From Diaporthe sp. PMI_573 (lineage: Eukaryota > Ascomycota > Sordariomycetes > Diaporthales > Diaporthaceae): 64,000 bases of DNA. This document shows, piece by piece, positions 46,820 to 58,468 of the stretch. Numbering within the stretch: the stretch's first letter is position 1; each line of letters opens with the position of its first letter. Position numbers and translations under genes: made by a program. The stretch lies in the NCBI GenBank assembly GCA_021399435.1, contig JAJTUP010000007.1, positions 434,001-498,000 on the forward strand. The letters are read 5' to 3'. The notes under the pieces are model-generated. The model did no database searches. It had not been told where the DNA came from and saw only the letters and a program-made list of their open reading frames with translations.

Positions 46820-48927
46820 TTAAAGTAAAATTATCTCCCGTTTCTCTGTATTGCAAAAATACACTATTTGCTGTTGTGTTTGCTCCTGACTAGCGTTAGA
46901 TATTGAAAACCAGCCAATCCTTTTATAGATACTGTCTGAGTCGCTAATGGAAGATAATATGAGGCATTTGAGCTGATGGACGAGTTCTTTGGTACCAATC
47001 CACTTGGATGGTTCCACTTTTACGGGCAAGAAGTGAAACTCGCCACTGTCTGAAAACTGAGCCTCCGTGGTATCCGGGGAAGGACTCCAAACCTCGAACG
47101 CATCTATGTGTTCACTGTGCGGTTTAACTTCCAAACATGTTGCCTGGTTCTTCTCCGGTTTCCGGCGATAGGAGGCGGGGATGACAGCCCCTCTCAATTT
47201 TAAGAAGCCACCGGTGACATTGACCGTCCGGTCCTCTCCTTTCGTGGTGACTTCGGCGTCCAGAAGTTCAGCTAGCACCTTGTGAGCGGGGTGCCAGGTA
47301 TAGTAGGTCAATTTGCCGTCTATCGAAGCCCAGGACCACGATGGGGCTCGGTAAGTGGTTGATGCCGCCGCCGGCCACGAAACTTGCCAGTCGAGCTGTT
47401 CTATAATCCGAGATTTCCACAGCCCGGCGAGGTATTCTTGGCCAATGACTTCCTGAAAGAGTTTGGCAATACCAGAGAACGCGTGGAGCTTGTCGCTGGG
47501 CCTTGTAAACTCTAGGCCACCATAGTATCCCGTCGTGTCCTGCCACAGGCTCAACGTTTCGTCGGATAAAGGCGCGGGCTGACCATTCTGGTTGTTGATC
47601 AACTTTCTGTCCTTCTCGAGCCCAGTTTCTGGTCTACCTAGTGGCCGTTTCAACAATCGATTGAGAAATTTGCGTGACTCGTGAAACGGCACGCCTTCTG
47701 GGAAAGCCTCACACCTGTTTCTTTCGAGACACTCCCACATGATCTGGTATTGGGTGAAGTAAAGTAGCCGAGGCGCCAGGAAGGTCTCTTGGTAGACCCA
47801 TCCCCGGCCGTATAAGGTCTCATCGGTTCTGTACATCTGTATATAGAAATATCGATCTTCGAAGATGAAGTGTTTTTCGGGGCGACCCGCCGCCAGAGTC
47901 GTCTCTATGACCCCCGGTGCCCGAAGATCCGCTGCTTGGCGCCTTCGGAAGAGGCCACCCTCCGGCTCATTGGAGGCAGACGCAACAACATTGCAGACGG
48001 AGTTGGCGTAGACATTTCTCATAGTCGGAGCCTCGGCCTCCCAATCTTCTGTGGAGTCCTGGACGATGCAAAGGCAGTCAATCCACACATAGCGGACGCC
48101 GAAGCTCCGCGCCACAGCGACCAGGTCCTTGAATGTCTGGGGCAGATCCGCGATTGGGCTGCCATGACGGCGGAAGCTCTCTACATTCGAGGTCAGGAGA
48201 AGGAGCTGCGGGTTCGGGCCCCAACGGTAGCTCAACGTCATGTAGAGGGGAGTGGGCGACTGTGCTGCGAGGTCTTGCGAAGTTATGCACAGTTTCCAGT
48301 CCTCGCGGCCAGGGGGTCCGACGTCGACGAGCCGAGTGGGAAGCCAACCTGAAGTCGACGTAGGCCGATCTCTGCATTTACTGTGGCACGACAGACAGTT
48401 CTGAAACCAGGAATGGGCCAAGTCCAATGTCCTCGAGGAGCCGGTGCTTTCGTCGAAATCGGGAAAGGAGAACAGAGAGCTGTACCGGCTGTCTAAAGGT
48501 TGCTGTGAGCCACTGCTGCCCAGGTCGACGGGGCTCCGGAAGTAACAGTTATGTAAACAGCAACCATACCGTCAAAGCGAATCAGCCTGTAAGTAGAAGA
48601 AGCAAGGCTCCATTTGTTTTCGTCCGACGGATAAGCGTAATTAACGTACACCGTAAATGTTGACGATTCGCCTTCTGAGTCTTCCCTCTCTATTTGAAAG
48701 TTCAATCGGCTCCATGAGGCTTCATCTATGTTCCTCCAAGCACGAGCAGGTGCTTTCGCAATCCACCACAAGGAAGAGCAGATGAAGCATGAGCCAGAGG
48801 CAGCTTCACGAAACATTTCAAGGCTCTGTCCTCTGAGCCAGGGGTCGTAATAGTCACCCATCGCCTGTGCAGGTTGAAGCGCCTGAGTGCAAGTAGCACA
48901 CAGCGGACTAGTATCTGGAATAGACAT
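46820..48927 (-). CDS. HET-domain protein (heterokaryon incompatibility type) 1
   Basis: Two exons, 48927-48570 and 48492-46820, with a 77-bp intron (GTATGG...TTAG), give about 676 residues. The start is the ATG of MSIPDTSP. The N-terminal 200 residues hold paired Cys (CATC, CFIC, CLSCHSKC). The HET domain starts near 206: YMTLSYRWG, then LPQTFKDLVAVARSFGVRYV, then WIDCLCIVQD and MRNVYANSVCNV, then YGRGWVYQE and PRLLYFT, the standard order. The C-terminal half resembles other fungal HET proteins only in PSWSWASIDG. HET proteins trigger cell death on contact between unlike hyphae. This one has no repeat or NACHT domain. It belongs to a local group with a second HET gene and a STAND receptor. 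Confidence 0.92.
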
Positions 48928-49287
48928 TTTCGATGAATGCTTTGTGTTTGCCTCTACAAACTGATGATGGAAAAGAGTTCTAGGTGGGCTTAGTGATTCC
49001 ACTGATTTGTGTGTGAGTGGGATGAAATCTTTACCCCGCTCTCTGAGAGCGTCTGGTCAGCTGCCTCAAGATCCGGGCAATTCCATTCAGAGCGTCGGTG
49101 CTTATTAAATGGAAGTCTAGACGTCGAACAAAAAAGGTTTGCAATACTTCCTCATCCTTAATTCAAGACAATATTATCTAGCGAACGTACATATTCAAAC
49201 TGAACACCCATGCGACATATGAATCTAAACCAAAGACTATAGATAGTGCAGTCTCATCATTTGGCTGGATTGTATGCAATTAACTGC
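48928..49287. other. Intergenic, upstream of HET gene 1
   Basis: No supported feature. The HET frame extends 25 codons to another ATG at 49002 without similarity. Confidence 0.5.
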
Positions 49288-50076
49288 TCACGAAGAGCTG
49301 TCAAGAGTTTCAAGAGCATCCAGTCCACCAAGCAGGTGTAGATAAGCCTGATTCTCCTCCCAGTGCCTTGCATACTCAATTCTCCCACCTCCTTCACCAT
49401 CAACCCCGTACTTCACACCAAACAGCCCCACGAAATTGTCATAGGTTGTGTCGGGCTTCCTCTGGCACAGACCGCACATCAGTTTCTTCACACCGTCGCG
49501 GTTGAAGTCCACTCTTGGGAACAGCGCTGTGACAGCTCGATATTCGTCGACAGTGATCCAAGCTTCTGTTGCACGCCCCGGAGAAGGTGACCAAAACGGG
49601 CCCGCAAAGTCTGCCTCGACGGCCATCCGGGCCAAAGCGATCTCAGGAGCTGCATGGCGCGCAATGGATGGAGTGGTGTGCAGTGCTATAGCAAACCACA
49701 GGCGTTCGATCTTAGCGTCATCCCATGAGTCTCTGTCGACATGAGAACGGATGAAATCCCTCGCAATGTTTGCTCCGTCTATCTCGAAGCGCTTATCGGT
49801 CGTTAACCCTTCCAGTTCCTGGGATGTTTCGAATGATAGTCCCATGTCGTGGAGGATGCAAATAAGCACTAGAGATTCCTTGTCTAGCGTGGAGTCGGCG
49901 AATGGAGGCACCTTTGCGGCAAGAATAAGAGCCCAGTATGCGGTGCGGGCCACATGGTTGAAGACTCCTTCAGTGAGATGCTGTTGAGCGAAAGCCAATG
50001 CAGATGCAATTGAGCTTGAAGGTGGAACCTCCACTCGAAACTCAGGAATATCACGGAGGATTGCTGGTTGAGACAT
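49288..50076 (-). CDS. HD-domain metal hydrolase, cyanamide hydratase-like
   Basis: Single exon, 262 residues. The HD-superfamily ligands appear in order: GVFNHVARTAYWALIL (first His), LVLICILHDMGLSF (the HD pair), FAIALHTTPSIA (later His), then a C-terminal helical part with GLFGVKYGVDG. Fungal proteins of this layout include cyanamide hydratase (adds water to cyanamide) and HD hydrolases of unknown substrate. The protein has no signal peptide. It sits tail-to-head behind the HET gene on the same strand, about 360 bp away. No functional tie to HET is known to me. Confidence 0.8.
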   Translation of the reverse strand: MSQPAILRDIPEFRVEVPPSSSIASALAFAQQHLTEGVFNHVARTAYWALILAAKVPPFADSTLDKESLVLICILHDMGLSFETSQELEGLTTDKRFEIDGANIARDFIRSHVDRDSWDDAKIERLWFAIALHTTPSIARHAAPEIALARMAVEADFAGPFWSPSPGRATEAWITVDEYRAVTALFPRVDFNRDGVKKLMCGLCQRKPDTTYDNFVGLFGVKYGVDGEGGGRIEYARHWEENQAYLHLLGGLDALETLDSSS

Positions 50077-50421
50077 TGTTGCTAGTGGGGTTCAAGTTGT
50101 GTGTGTGTGTTACTGTGACCCGGATCAGATACTCGTGTTGTGGATGGAAGACCGTAGAGGAGTTCTATTCTCTGGAGGAGTTCTAATCTCTGGGGAATGT
50201 TTTATATTAGAGAGTTTCCCGTACATGAGCCTTTACAAATCACAATACAAGTCCCGAATGGCGACGGAGGTTGTCTGTAAGTGATTAGTTATTAGAAAAC
50301 GGGTGGCGTTTTGAAGCCGCCACGCTGGGCCGTTGCCTAGCGGCCCGCGTAAACTAGCCTTTGCATCCACAAGTATTCCAAGCCGCTTTAGTCAACCACC
50401 ATTCGACCTAGACCCCCAACA

Positions 50422-50970
50422 ATGAGTACCACAACCATCTTACGCGGCTTTAAGGTCCCGCTCCCTATCCTCAACGCCTTCCTGCTCGCTAATGACATCA
50501 ACGAATCTAAGATGATCTGTTTTGGTATCCCACCCCTCTACAACAAGGACGACCAGGTTACTACACTCCTACGCAACAAGCTCGGTAACGGAGATGACAA
50601 AACACGCATCTTTGTACCATCACGTATCGGCTTTGAATTTGCAACCTCTGTCTATATTGCCTATGACTGGACAGTAGTCTTCGCGCAGCGTAGGCTGGGC
50701 TCCGAGCACTTTGCAGACACCCCTTCCCCGGGCTTCGAGGACCTACGGAGGGAGATCCTGTCGTACGCCGACGGGGCCGAGTCTCTTGCCGACGATACAC
50801 GATACCAGAATGCGGTCTATGTCGTCATTACTGACGAGCAGACATATATCCCGCCTGAGCTTCGGCAGCGTGGACCTGTACGTAACTGGGACTTTCAAGC
50901 CCCACCTGAACACTCACCCTGTTCTTTTCACCCAAACACCCTTCCAACCACAGAGCCCCCCCTTCAGTAG
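50422..50970 (+). CDS. Hypothetical fungal protein
   Basis: Open frame of 182 residues starting MSTTTILRGFKVPLPILNAF. I do not recognise a domain, though the opening and the AYDWTVVFAQRRLG segment look like ordered protein. Codon use is GC-rich and normal. The last 30 residues are Pro-rich (HSPCSFHPNTLPTTEPPLQ) and may be intron or 3' sequence read through, so the true end could differ. It may start a second exon after 50880. No signal peptide or membrane helix. Confidence 0.5.
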   Translation: MSTTTILRGFKVPLPILNAFLLANDINESKMICFGIPPLYNKDDQVTTLLRNKLGNGDDKTRIFVPSRIGFEFATSVYIAYDWTVVFAQRRLGSEHFADTPSPGFEDLRREILSYADGAESLADDTRYQNAVYVVITDEQTYIPPELRQRGPVRNWDFQAPPEHSPCSFHPNTLPTTEPPLQ

Positions 50971-52058
50971 ACTGACTCATTGGATATCTTATAGGATAAT
51001 CGTGAGCTGCCGGAAAATGCATAAGAGTAGCAGCCCTGTGCAGGGGTGGGTCTTGGGAAAGATAGACATGAGCTGAAGTTCCAGCATCACAAGCATCTCA
51101 GCCATGTGGGGTAGTGAGGAGCTGAATCCCTAGAGGCGGATTTCCCCCCCATAGAGGCCGCCATTCATGTCGAGATCAACTAGCCCAGGAGAAGCTTGCA
51201 GTGATTGGTTTTGAAATTTTACATTCGTATGCTGTGTCACGGTAAAGCTGTCTTTGGATTAATAATCGCTTGTATTAAATGTCGTGAGTGGCTGGCCACT
51301 CCCCAGTGTTTTGACAGACATGATAAGCCTGAGGTAGCATCGGCCGGAAATGTGTATCTTTTGTTAAGGGAAGAAAATGTCTGACTTTTGAGCCATTCCC
51401 ATCGCTTGTTACATCAAGCTTGCACATGATATGCTTGGGTTAGCTAAATCGCCTAGACTGAGTAAGGGCATATGAATGTGTACTATCCAGGGTCACGATA
51501 TTTTTTTACGATGTGGGCTGATGAGACCGGAGTAGGAAAGGAGGGGGGGCATTGGTAAGCTCTCAGTCGTAGCAGTCAGCTACCTTGTTGTTCGGCACCT
51601 CCGTACCGTACCATTATTGAAGCGCCCAGCCTGCCACGAGATGAGGTACGCGATTGGAAGCCAGAGACATGAAGCAGAGAAATTGTAAATCTAGTCAAGA
51701 ATACCTATTATTAATATTCCGCTGAATTGTGCCGCTGTCTCGCTAGGCATTTTGGCACCACTCCCTTGTGTCTGCATCCGAGACAGATTGGAGGTATATA
51801 AGCTAAGTATTACGCTAGACTGTATTGGTCACTCTTTCAGCTCGCATCGCTTGAAAAGCTGAAAAGCACAGCGCTCCAGTAAAGAAAGGGAAGCACCTGA
51901 CTGGCGGCTGATCAACGTTTGCAAGTGGTGCCGGGTTAAGACCTGTGCTACGGCGACCGAGTGTGCTTCCCCGCCTTCGACCATTCAAGCCGCCCTCAAT
52001 CGACAACAGTCGCTTTTGAAGTTTTCACGGAGAGACTATACCGCAGTCTCATACAAAA
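50971..52058. other. Intergenic, promoter side of HET gene 2
   Basis: No gene recognised. A T-run near 51500 and a G-run near 51543 were seen. Confidence 0.5.
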
Positions 52059-54174
52059 ATGCGACTTCTGAACACCAAATCACTGTTGCTGGAGTCATTT
52101 GACGGAAGACCGGTGCCGCCTTACGCCATACTATCACACACGTGGGAAGGTGATGAGGTGCGCTTCGAAGATGTCTTCTCTGGCCAATCCACCCAGGCAA
52201 TGCCCACAGACAAGCAGGGCTATACAAAAATAAAGTACAGTTGCGACCAGGCACAGCGTGACGGATTGGAATACATTTGGATTGACACCTGCTGTATCAA
52301 CAAAAGCAGCAGTGCAGAGCTCTCAGAAGCCATAAACGCCATGTTTAACTGGTATGAGACAGCCAGCCGCTGTTATGTTTATCTCTTCGACTTGAACCGC
52401 CCAAATCATCCAGACATCTCCTTCGAAGAGAGCAGGTGGTTTAGGCGGGGCTGGACGCTTCAAGAACTGATCGCCCCAGTTCACGTCGAGTTCTATGACC
52501 ACATGTGGATGCCCTTAGGCGACAAAGGAACGGGTTCTCGAGAATGGATTTGTTCTAAATCTGATCAAGCGGATGGGTCTCATGGTCTTGAAGCAACCTT
52601 AGACGTGGACTTCACGGAGCCTGGAGATTACGAAGGAAATCTTGTGTACCGCGTCGAGAGCATCACACGCATTCCAATCGAGGTCCTCACTCTCAAGCAA
52701 AGACCTATCGGAAGACTCTTATCGCGCTTCTCTGCAGCTCAGCGCCTTTCGTGGGCAGCCAACCGCCAGACGGCTAGGCTTGAGGATCAGGCGTATTCTC
52801 TTCTTGGGCTCTTCGACGTCAAGATGCCGCTATTATATGGTGAGGGCAAGGAGGCTTTCCTCCGGCTGCAACAGCAGATCATGAACAGATATCACGACCA
52901 GACACTATTGGCTTTCACAAGGCAAAAGGACGTACAATGGCAGCTCCATGGCCCTCTGGCAAGCGACCCTGCTGTCTTCGCCTACTCTAACATTATCCAT
53001 ATCCCGAGATCGCAGCGCAGCATTCCGAAAACTCTACAAGAGCTTTTCTCATATTCTTGGAGACACATTGATCTGCAAATATACTTATGCTCGAGCTTGG
53101 GACAAGGCCAAAAGTATGCTCTCGGAATTTTGGATTGCGGCTATTCGGATGAACCCCTAAGTCGACCAGCGCTTGTTTTGAGGCGGGTAGATGGACCCGG
53201 TTGTTCCTATCGTCGCATAGAGCATTCTACTCTGTGCAGGATCAGTGCCAGACACTTGTTGAACTCTGAGCTAATTCAGCTGGATATGCCATGGCTAGGT
53301 GAGTGAAACCACTCTCATAATGCGTCTTCAAGGACGTGACATCCTATGCATCGCGTTTAGCCCTACAAATAGTCAGGACCTAGATGCTAATCAAAACGCA
53401 AAAACAGGAGAAGGCTCAGACGAAAGATATGTGGAATTCGACGTCAACAAAGCATCTCTGATAAACATCAAGCTCATGCTAGAAAGTTTGATCGCTTTGG
53501 ACTATGGACCGCTATACGTCATCACTGCACCCACGCAGATGGTTATTGGAGAAGAGTACGCGGTCCGGTTTACATGGCCGAGACCACCAGGGACCGCACC
53601 ATCGAGCCGCAGTTCCAATGAAAAGCACCCACCTGCCAGTGCACCGCTATGGCTTGGTGCCACAAGTGATTACGATCCAGACGGAGCAGAGCTGAAGTCT
53701 GTCAGAGATTGTTTTGGCCGTACGCTACTCCTCAATGGCCTCATTTGCATCGACAGGCTCCCAATGGGCCCGGGATTCTCAAGCCACGTCGCTGCTGATA
53801 CCGAAGAGAGACATGAAACATATCTGGTTCTCTGGGGACTGAGACGAAGACCTCCACCGTCTACCCACCAAGATAGGGTCAGCCACGGGGAATTATACTC
53901 GGAATCGGTGTGGTGTTATGTTGTGGCCTGGGATGACATACTAGATCCATCCCTGGCGCCTCTAGCAAATGACCTCCTCCAGCTTGATCTAGGGAGTATC
54001 CTGACCATGATCCAAGGTACCCTGCTGCCGTGGCGCAATGACCTCAAAGAGACCTGCTCAGTCACCTGGTCCCGTGGAGGATCGCCATCCGGCATCACAG
54101 CCCAGGTTTGGTGCTTTGACTTCTTCGGGCAGGAAACGCTGCGGCTTAATGTAGGAAGCTCTCAGTGTAACTGA
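52059..54174 (+). CDS. HET-domain protein (heterokaryon incompatibility type) 2
   Basis: Exons 52059-53298 and 53408-54174 with a 109-bp intron (GTGAGT, branch GCTAATC, ACAG) give about 668 residues. The N-terminus is the HET-E/HET-D form: MRLLNTKSLLLESF, PPYAILSHTWEGDEV, GYTKIKYSCDQAQRDGLEYI, WIDTCCINK, MFNWYETASRCYVYLFD, WFRRGWTLQELIAP, and further on EDQAYSLLGLFDVKMPLLYG. The rest carries no NACHT or WD repeats; it is a unique 350-residue C-terminal region. The intron choice is the weak point: a 34-nt alternative (acceptor at TTCAAG) also keeps frame but would be unusually short. It is followed on the same strand by the STAND receptor gene, 620 bp on. Confidence 0.88.
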
Positions 54175-54795
54175 TGGTACAAATGAGCAAGCCATATCCA
54201 TTCAATCAGTTCAGCCACTCAGGGCACACAATATAGCTGGTCGGAATTGTTAGCGCTTGGGTTCATCCTGGAGCGGGCCTAGGATCTCACGGCGGGAAGT
54301 ATGTACTTGAGTAAGCTTTTAGACCACTAGCACATCAATTGCCATTCTTTTCCAATGAAGCAGGTAAACAAAGGTAGGTACGTCGCAATCCTACAGTCAG
54401 GCTTTCGTCGCCCGAGGAGGCACCTGTGCACATGGTGCAAACGATAAGAATGCTGCACCAAATCAATGAACAAACCCCCGATTGGTCGATAACGGCTCTT
54501 TTCTTTACTGGCGGAACGTGAATCGGAAACTCCCTAGAGCAACCTCCAGCTGACCTTCACCCACCAACGTTCTGGCACCAGTCTGCTCGACGTGTGCATA
54601 AAGTAATTGATTGGGTAATCACACCCTTAATGGCTCTACCAACCTCTGAGTGCTGCTAAAATTAAAGGGCCTTCGGTCCTCTCCGCAGTCCTCAGCCTCC
54701 AACTCCCCAAAGCCTGATCATTCCACGAGCTGAGCGGGGTCTCTTTATCCATTCCTAGGCTCGAACGCCAGGCACCAGTCCTCCATAGGCGAGAT
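54175..54795. other. Intergenic, nothing recognised
   Basis: Between HET gene 2 and the NACHT-ankyrin gene on the same strand. No supported feature. Confidence 0.5.
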
Positions 54796-57658
54796 ATGGA
54801 TCCCCTCTCTATCAGCTTTGGCATCGCTGGACTTGTGCCTCTAGTGGCAAATGCTATCAAGCTTGCCCGAAACTACTGGACGGGTGTTCGAGGTGCGAAG
54901 GAGAAGGTCGCGACACTGATGACCGAGTTGGAGGCATTGCAGTCCAACCTCAATGCCTTACAGTCTCTTTTGGACAGCAACAGCCACGTATCTGGAGGCG
55001 GTCCATGCGAGCAGTCCTCCGTCCTCATGACCTGCTCTGCAGCATGTCGGGTCAAGCTAGAGGACCTGGTCCAGAGACTCGAACGGCCGGGCTTGGCCAA
55101 AGGAAAGATGCATGTCCTGAAGTGGCCGTTCGAAGAAAAGGAACACCAGGAGACCCTATCAGAACTTCGCAGTCTGACAGCGTGGATGCAATTCAGCCTG
55201 TCGATCGGAAGTTACCGACTTTTATCCTCCTCCTCTGCGGAGGTCCTGAACATCTTGGGCAAACAGCTAAGCCATTTTGAGGAGCTCAGAGACAACCAAT
55301 CTGAACTACGGCGGGACCTTGAACAACGGCGGGACACTTTCCAGGACCGGGCACGCGAGAGACAGGGCTTGCTCGACTGGCTGTCGGGCTTGAACGTGCA
55401 TGCCCAGCATGGAAAGGTCCAAGGTGATCGCACGGAAGATACCGGTTCATGGTTTCTTCAGGATGAAACCTTCCTTCGATGGCGATGTGGTAAGGCCGAA
55501 TCTCATGTTCTCTGGTGTCATGGACATCCAGGCTCAGGCAAGACTGTGTTGACGTAAGTCACACTACCATCATTATTTACGTCTTGAATTCTATCCTGAC
55601 TAGCACTAGTTCCCTAGCCGTGGATGACTTGTTGAATGAATCGGGAAATAGCTGTCCCGTCGCATTCTTCTACTTCAATTATCGTGATGCAAGCGAACAA
55701 GACCCACAAACGGTCTTGTCTTGTCTTCTTCGTCAACTCACCGCCACACTGGACGAGATCCCACCAGAGCTCATGCAGATGAGGCTCAGCAAAGGGATCT
55801 CAGGGCGCCTGGACATTTCAGAATGCAAACAGATGATGGAAATATGTCTGGCAAAGACAGAGCGTACTTACTTCGTCCTTGATGCCCTGGACGAATGTGG
55901 CCTGGCGAAACATCGAAAACTCTTTCTGCAGACTTTACATGATCTAGCACGGCTACCCCAAACTAGAGTCTTGGTTACGAGTAGATCACACATCCAGGAC
56001 ATCGCGAAGAGCTTTCACGGAATTCCGCAGATATTCATTGAGGCCCACGACGAAGACCTGGAAAAATATTTGTTGGTGGAACTGAGTGCGTCACCAGGCT
56101 CAGATGATCTGGACGAGGAGCTGACTGCAAAAATACGTTCGCAAATAAAAGAAAGAGCCAAGGGCATGTAGGTCTATACGCGCGACTATCAGTCTAGGAT
56201 ACGTTTTGCGAATAGCTGACACTGGATAGGTTTCTCCTCGCGGTACTGCAGCTCCGCTTTATAATCAATGAACCGACTCCAGGCGAAATGGAAGATGCCT
56301 TGGAAAGAATATCTGGAGACCTCAATGAAGCCTTTGAGGAAACAATCTCTCGGGTCAAGAGCCTTCCGAAGAGCAAAGCTCAGCTCGGAATGGATGTCCT
56401 CATGTGGCTGTGTCATGCGAAACGGGCCCTGAGCACAGCGGAGGTCAGCGATGCTCTGGCCTTTTGGAAGGGCCAAGGTTCGAAGCTGGACAAGTACCGG
56501 CCTTCAACGAGCATGATCTTGGAGTGTTGTCATGGTCTTGTCGTTCTGGGCGCCGACACAGCATACATTGAATTGGCGCACTACTCGATTCAGGAATATC
56601 TCGAGAGCAACACGCCGAGTCTGTTTCCTTCCTTCGAGCAGAAAATGGCATCCACCTGCTTGGGGTATCTCATGCTCGATGATTTCAAACGCGGACCTGA
56701 GGGTATTCATGACGATGATGGCTCGATTGACTACGACTTGATTGAGAGACGTCTAGTCAATTATCCTTTCGCATCCTACGCTACGCACTTCTGGGGCAAG
56801 CACAACAAACACATCCAAACCACCGAGTCCAGCTACTCCGACTTGCTTGATTTTGTTTATGATAGTGGGTCGATAGGCTCTTCAGTTCAGATTGAACATT
56901 TCAAACGTGGATTACGCTCCATCTACGTTGACCCCAGGGAATGTCTAAGCCGCACACCGATGCACCATGCAAGCTCGTTCGGTCTCGAGGGACTTCTGGC
57001 GACGATACTGGAGAGCCCAGATGCTTCTGCAACTGTCAACCACAAAACCGAGGTTGTGGGGTCCACACCGATCATATTAGCCGCTGCATCCGGTCACACC
57101 AAACTTGTCAGGTTACTTCTTCAGCACGGCGCCGATCCCTACATTACTAATTGGTATGGCAATGCGCTTCACTGCGCCGCAGAGGCGGATCAAGCTGAGG
57201 CAATCGTTGAACTCGTCCGTTCCGGTATGAACCCCAACTATTGTGACGAGTACAAGAAACCGGGATCGCGGAGGTCTCCTATCTCATGTACCTTGGATCG
57301 CGACAGTGTACATGCTCTGATGGCCCTCACAAAATTGGGGGCGTCTGTCAAGGTGGCCGAGAACAGCGGTCAGCAGCCCTTCCTACACAGAGCGGCGACC
57401 CGTGGAGCCTCCAAGATCGTTGAATACCTTGTGAGGAACAATTTAGCCGACGTTCATTACAAGTCGCGCAAGGGCGAAACTGCCCTCGACTGTGCAATAG
57501 CTTCTAGGTCGACCGAGACCATTCGCACGCTGTTGAGCGTGAGCGTAGGTTCCCAGCAAATCAGCTCCAGGTCATTGGTGATGTTGGCTAGGTTGGGGTT
57601 CCGGCTGAAGTCAACCCTTCTAGCTGAACGCGACGAGCAAGATCCTGCAGGTTGTTGA
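54796..57658 (+). CDS. NACHT-ankyrin STAND receptor (NLR-like)
   Basis: Three exons (54796-55553, 55604-56167, 56230-57658) with 50- and 62-bp introns, total about 916 residues. N-terminus MDPLSISFGIAGLVPLVANA with coiled helices (ELEALQSNLNALQSLL) is the fungal STAND N-terminal/HeLo-like kind. The NACHT core follows: GHPGSGKTVLT (243-253, Walker A), FFYFNYRD, then TYFVLDALDEC (Walker B), RVLVTSRS (sensor 1) and FLLAVLQLRF. A winged-helix-like part has DVLMWLCHAKRALSTAEVSD and YIELAHYSIQEYL. The C-terminus has about four ankyrin-like repeats (TPIILAAASGHTKLVRLLL, NALHCAAEADQAEAIVELV, LHRAATRGASKIVEYLV). Such receptors sense ligands through the repeats and start cell death. The repeat region is short for the class but ends at a clean stop. 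Confidence 0.93.
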
Positions 57659-58468
57659 GACTCGGAGCTGTGCACCTTGGTGGCCCAAAAGATGAGCGAG
57701 CATTGGATGATGGATTTATGGGGCGACGGACTTGGCAATGCCGCCAACATTACCATCGTAAATAGCGCCAACAGCAACTACAGAGTAATGTAACGGGCCT
57801 TTTCCACGGAGTCCCATTGTTCAGGTCCCAAGCGACACCCCCAATCCCTGCAATAGATCTCAGCTTTTGCCTTCTTAACTCCTCAGATTTGATCGAGGTC
57901 GAGATAGATTCCAATATTATCGAGCGTTCTGCACCTGCAAGTCTGGCATGAGACAATATGATCGAGACTCAGTCCTGATTGCCGGTGGACTTTTTGCCCT
58001 ATCTGTTACGCATGGAAACACTGTGCACCGCACATGGTTGTAATCATGTGTCGAATTGTTGCAACTCCATAACTCTGATGTTCTCCGGATCCACACGAGT
58101 ATAACGCACAAAATTGAGCCAACACCGAAATCAGACAGTTGTGCCGCCAACATTGTTCCTCGATGGATACTCTAAGTCACTACAACCATCCAGGTCGCCA
58201 ATGGACGGACTATGGAAAGGTGTTCCGGCGGGGACCAGGTCCACTGCCCCATAGCGCTAACCCTGCAGGTGCCGCCAACGGTGCGGCTGAGCGAGCTCGG
58301 CGCCTGCATGCCGTGTTGGTTGTAGCCGGATAATATAGCTTCAATCCCCTACTCCTTGGTCACGATCCGTTTCCATTGTTCATGAAAACAAGCTTCCGCT
58401 CACTGCAATAGCGTAGCAAGTCGGTCACTTTACACTGTTTGATACAACACTTTACCAAATTTAACATC
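57659..58468. other. Intergenic, nothing recognised
   Basis: No further ankyrin repeat could be read downstream of the STAND gene's stop. Short frames only. Confidence 0.5.

Noticed and set aside
53299..53332. 34-nt intron in HET gene 2 (acceptor TTCAAG)
   Set aside because: Keeps frame but is shorter than ordinary fungal introns and has no branch site. The 109-bp intron with GCTAATC fits better.
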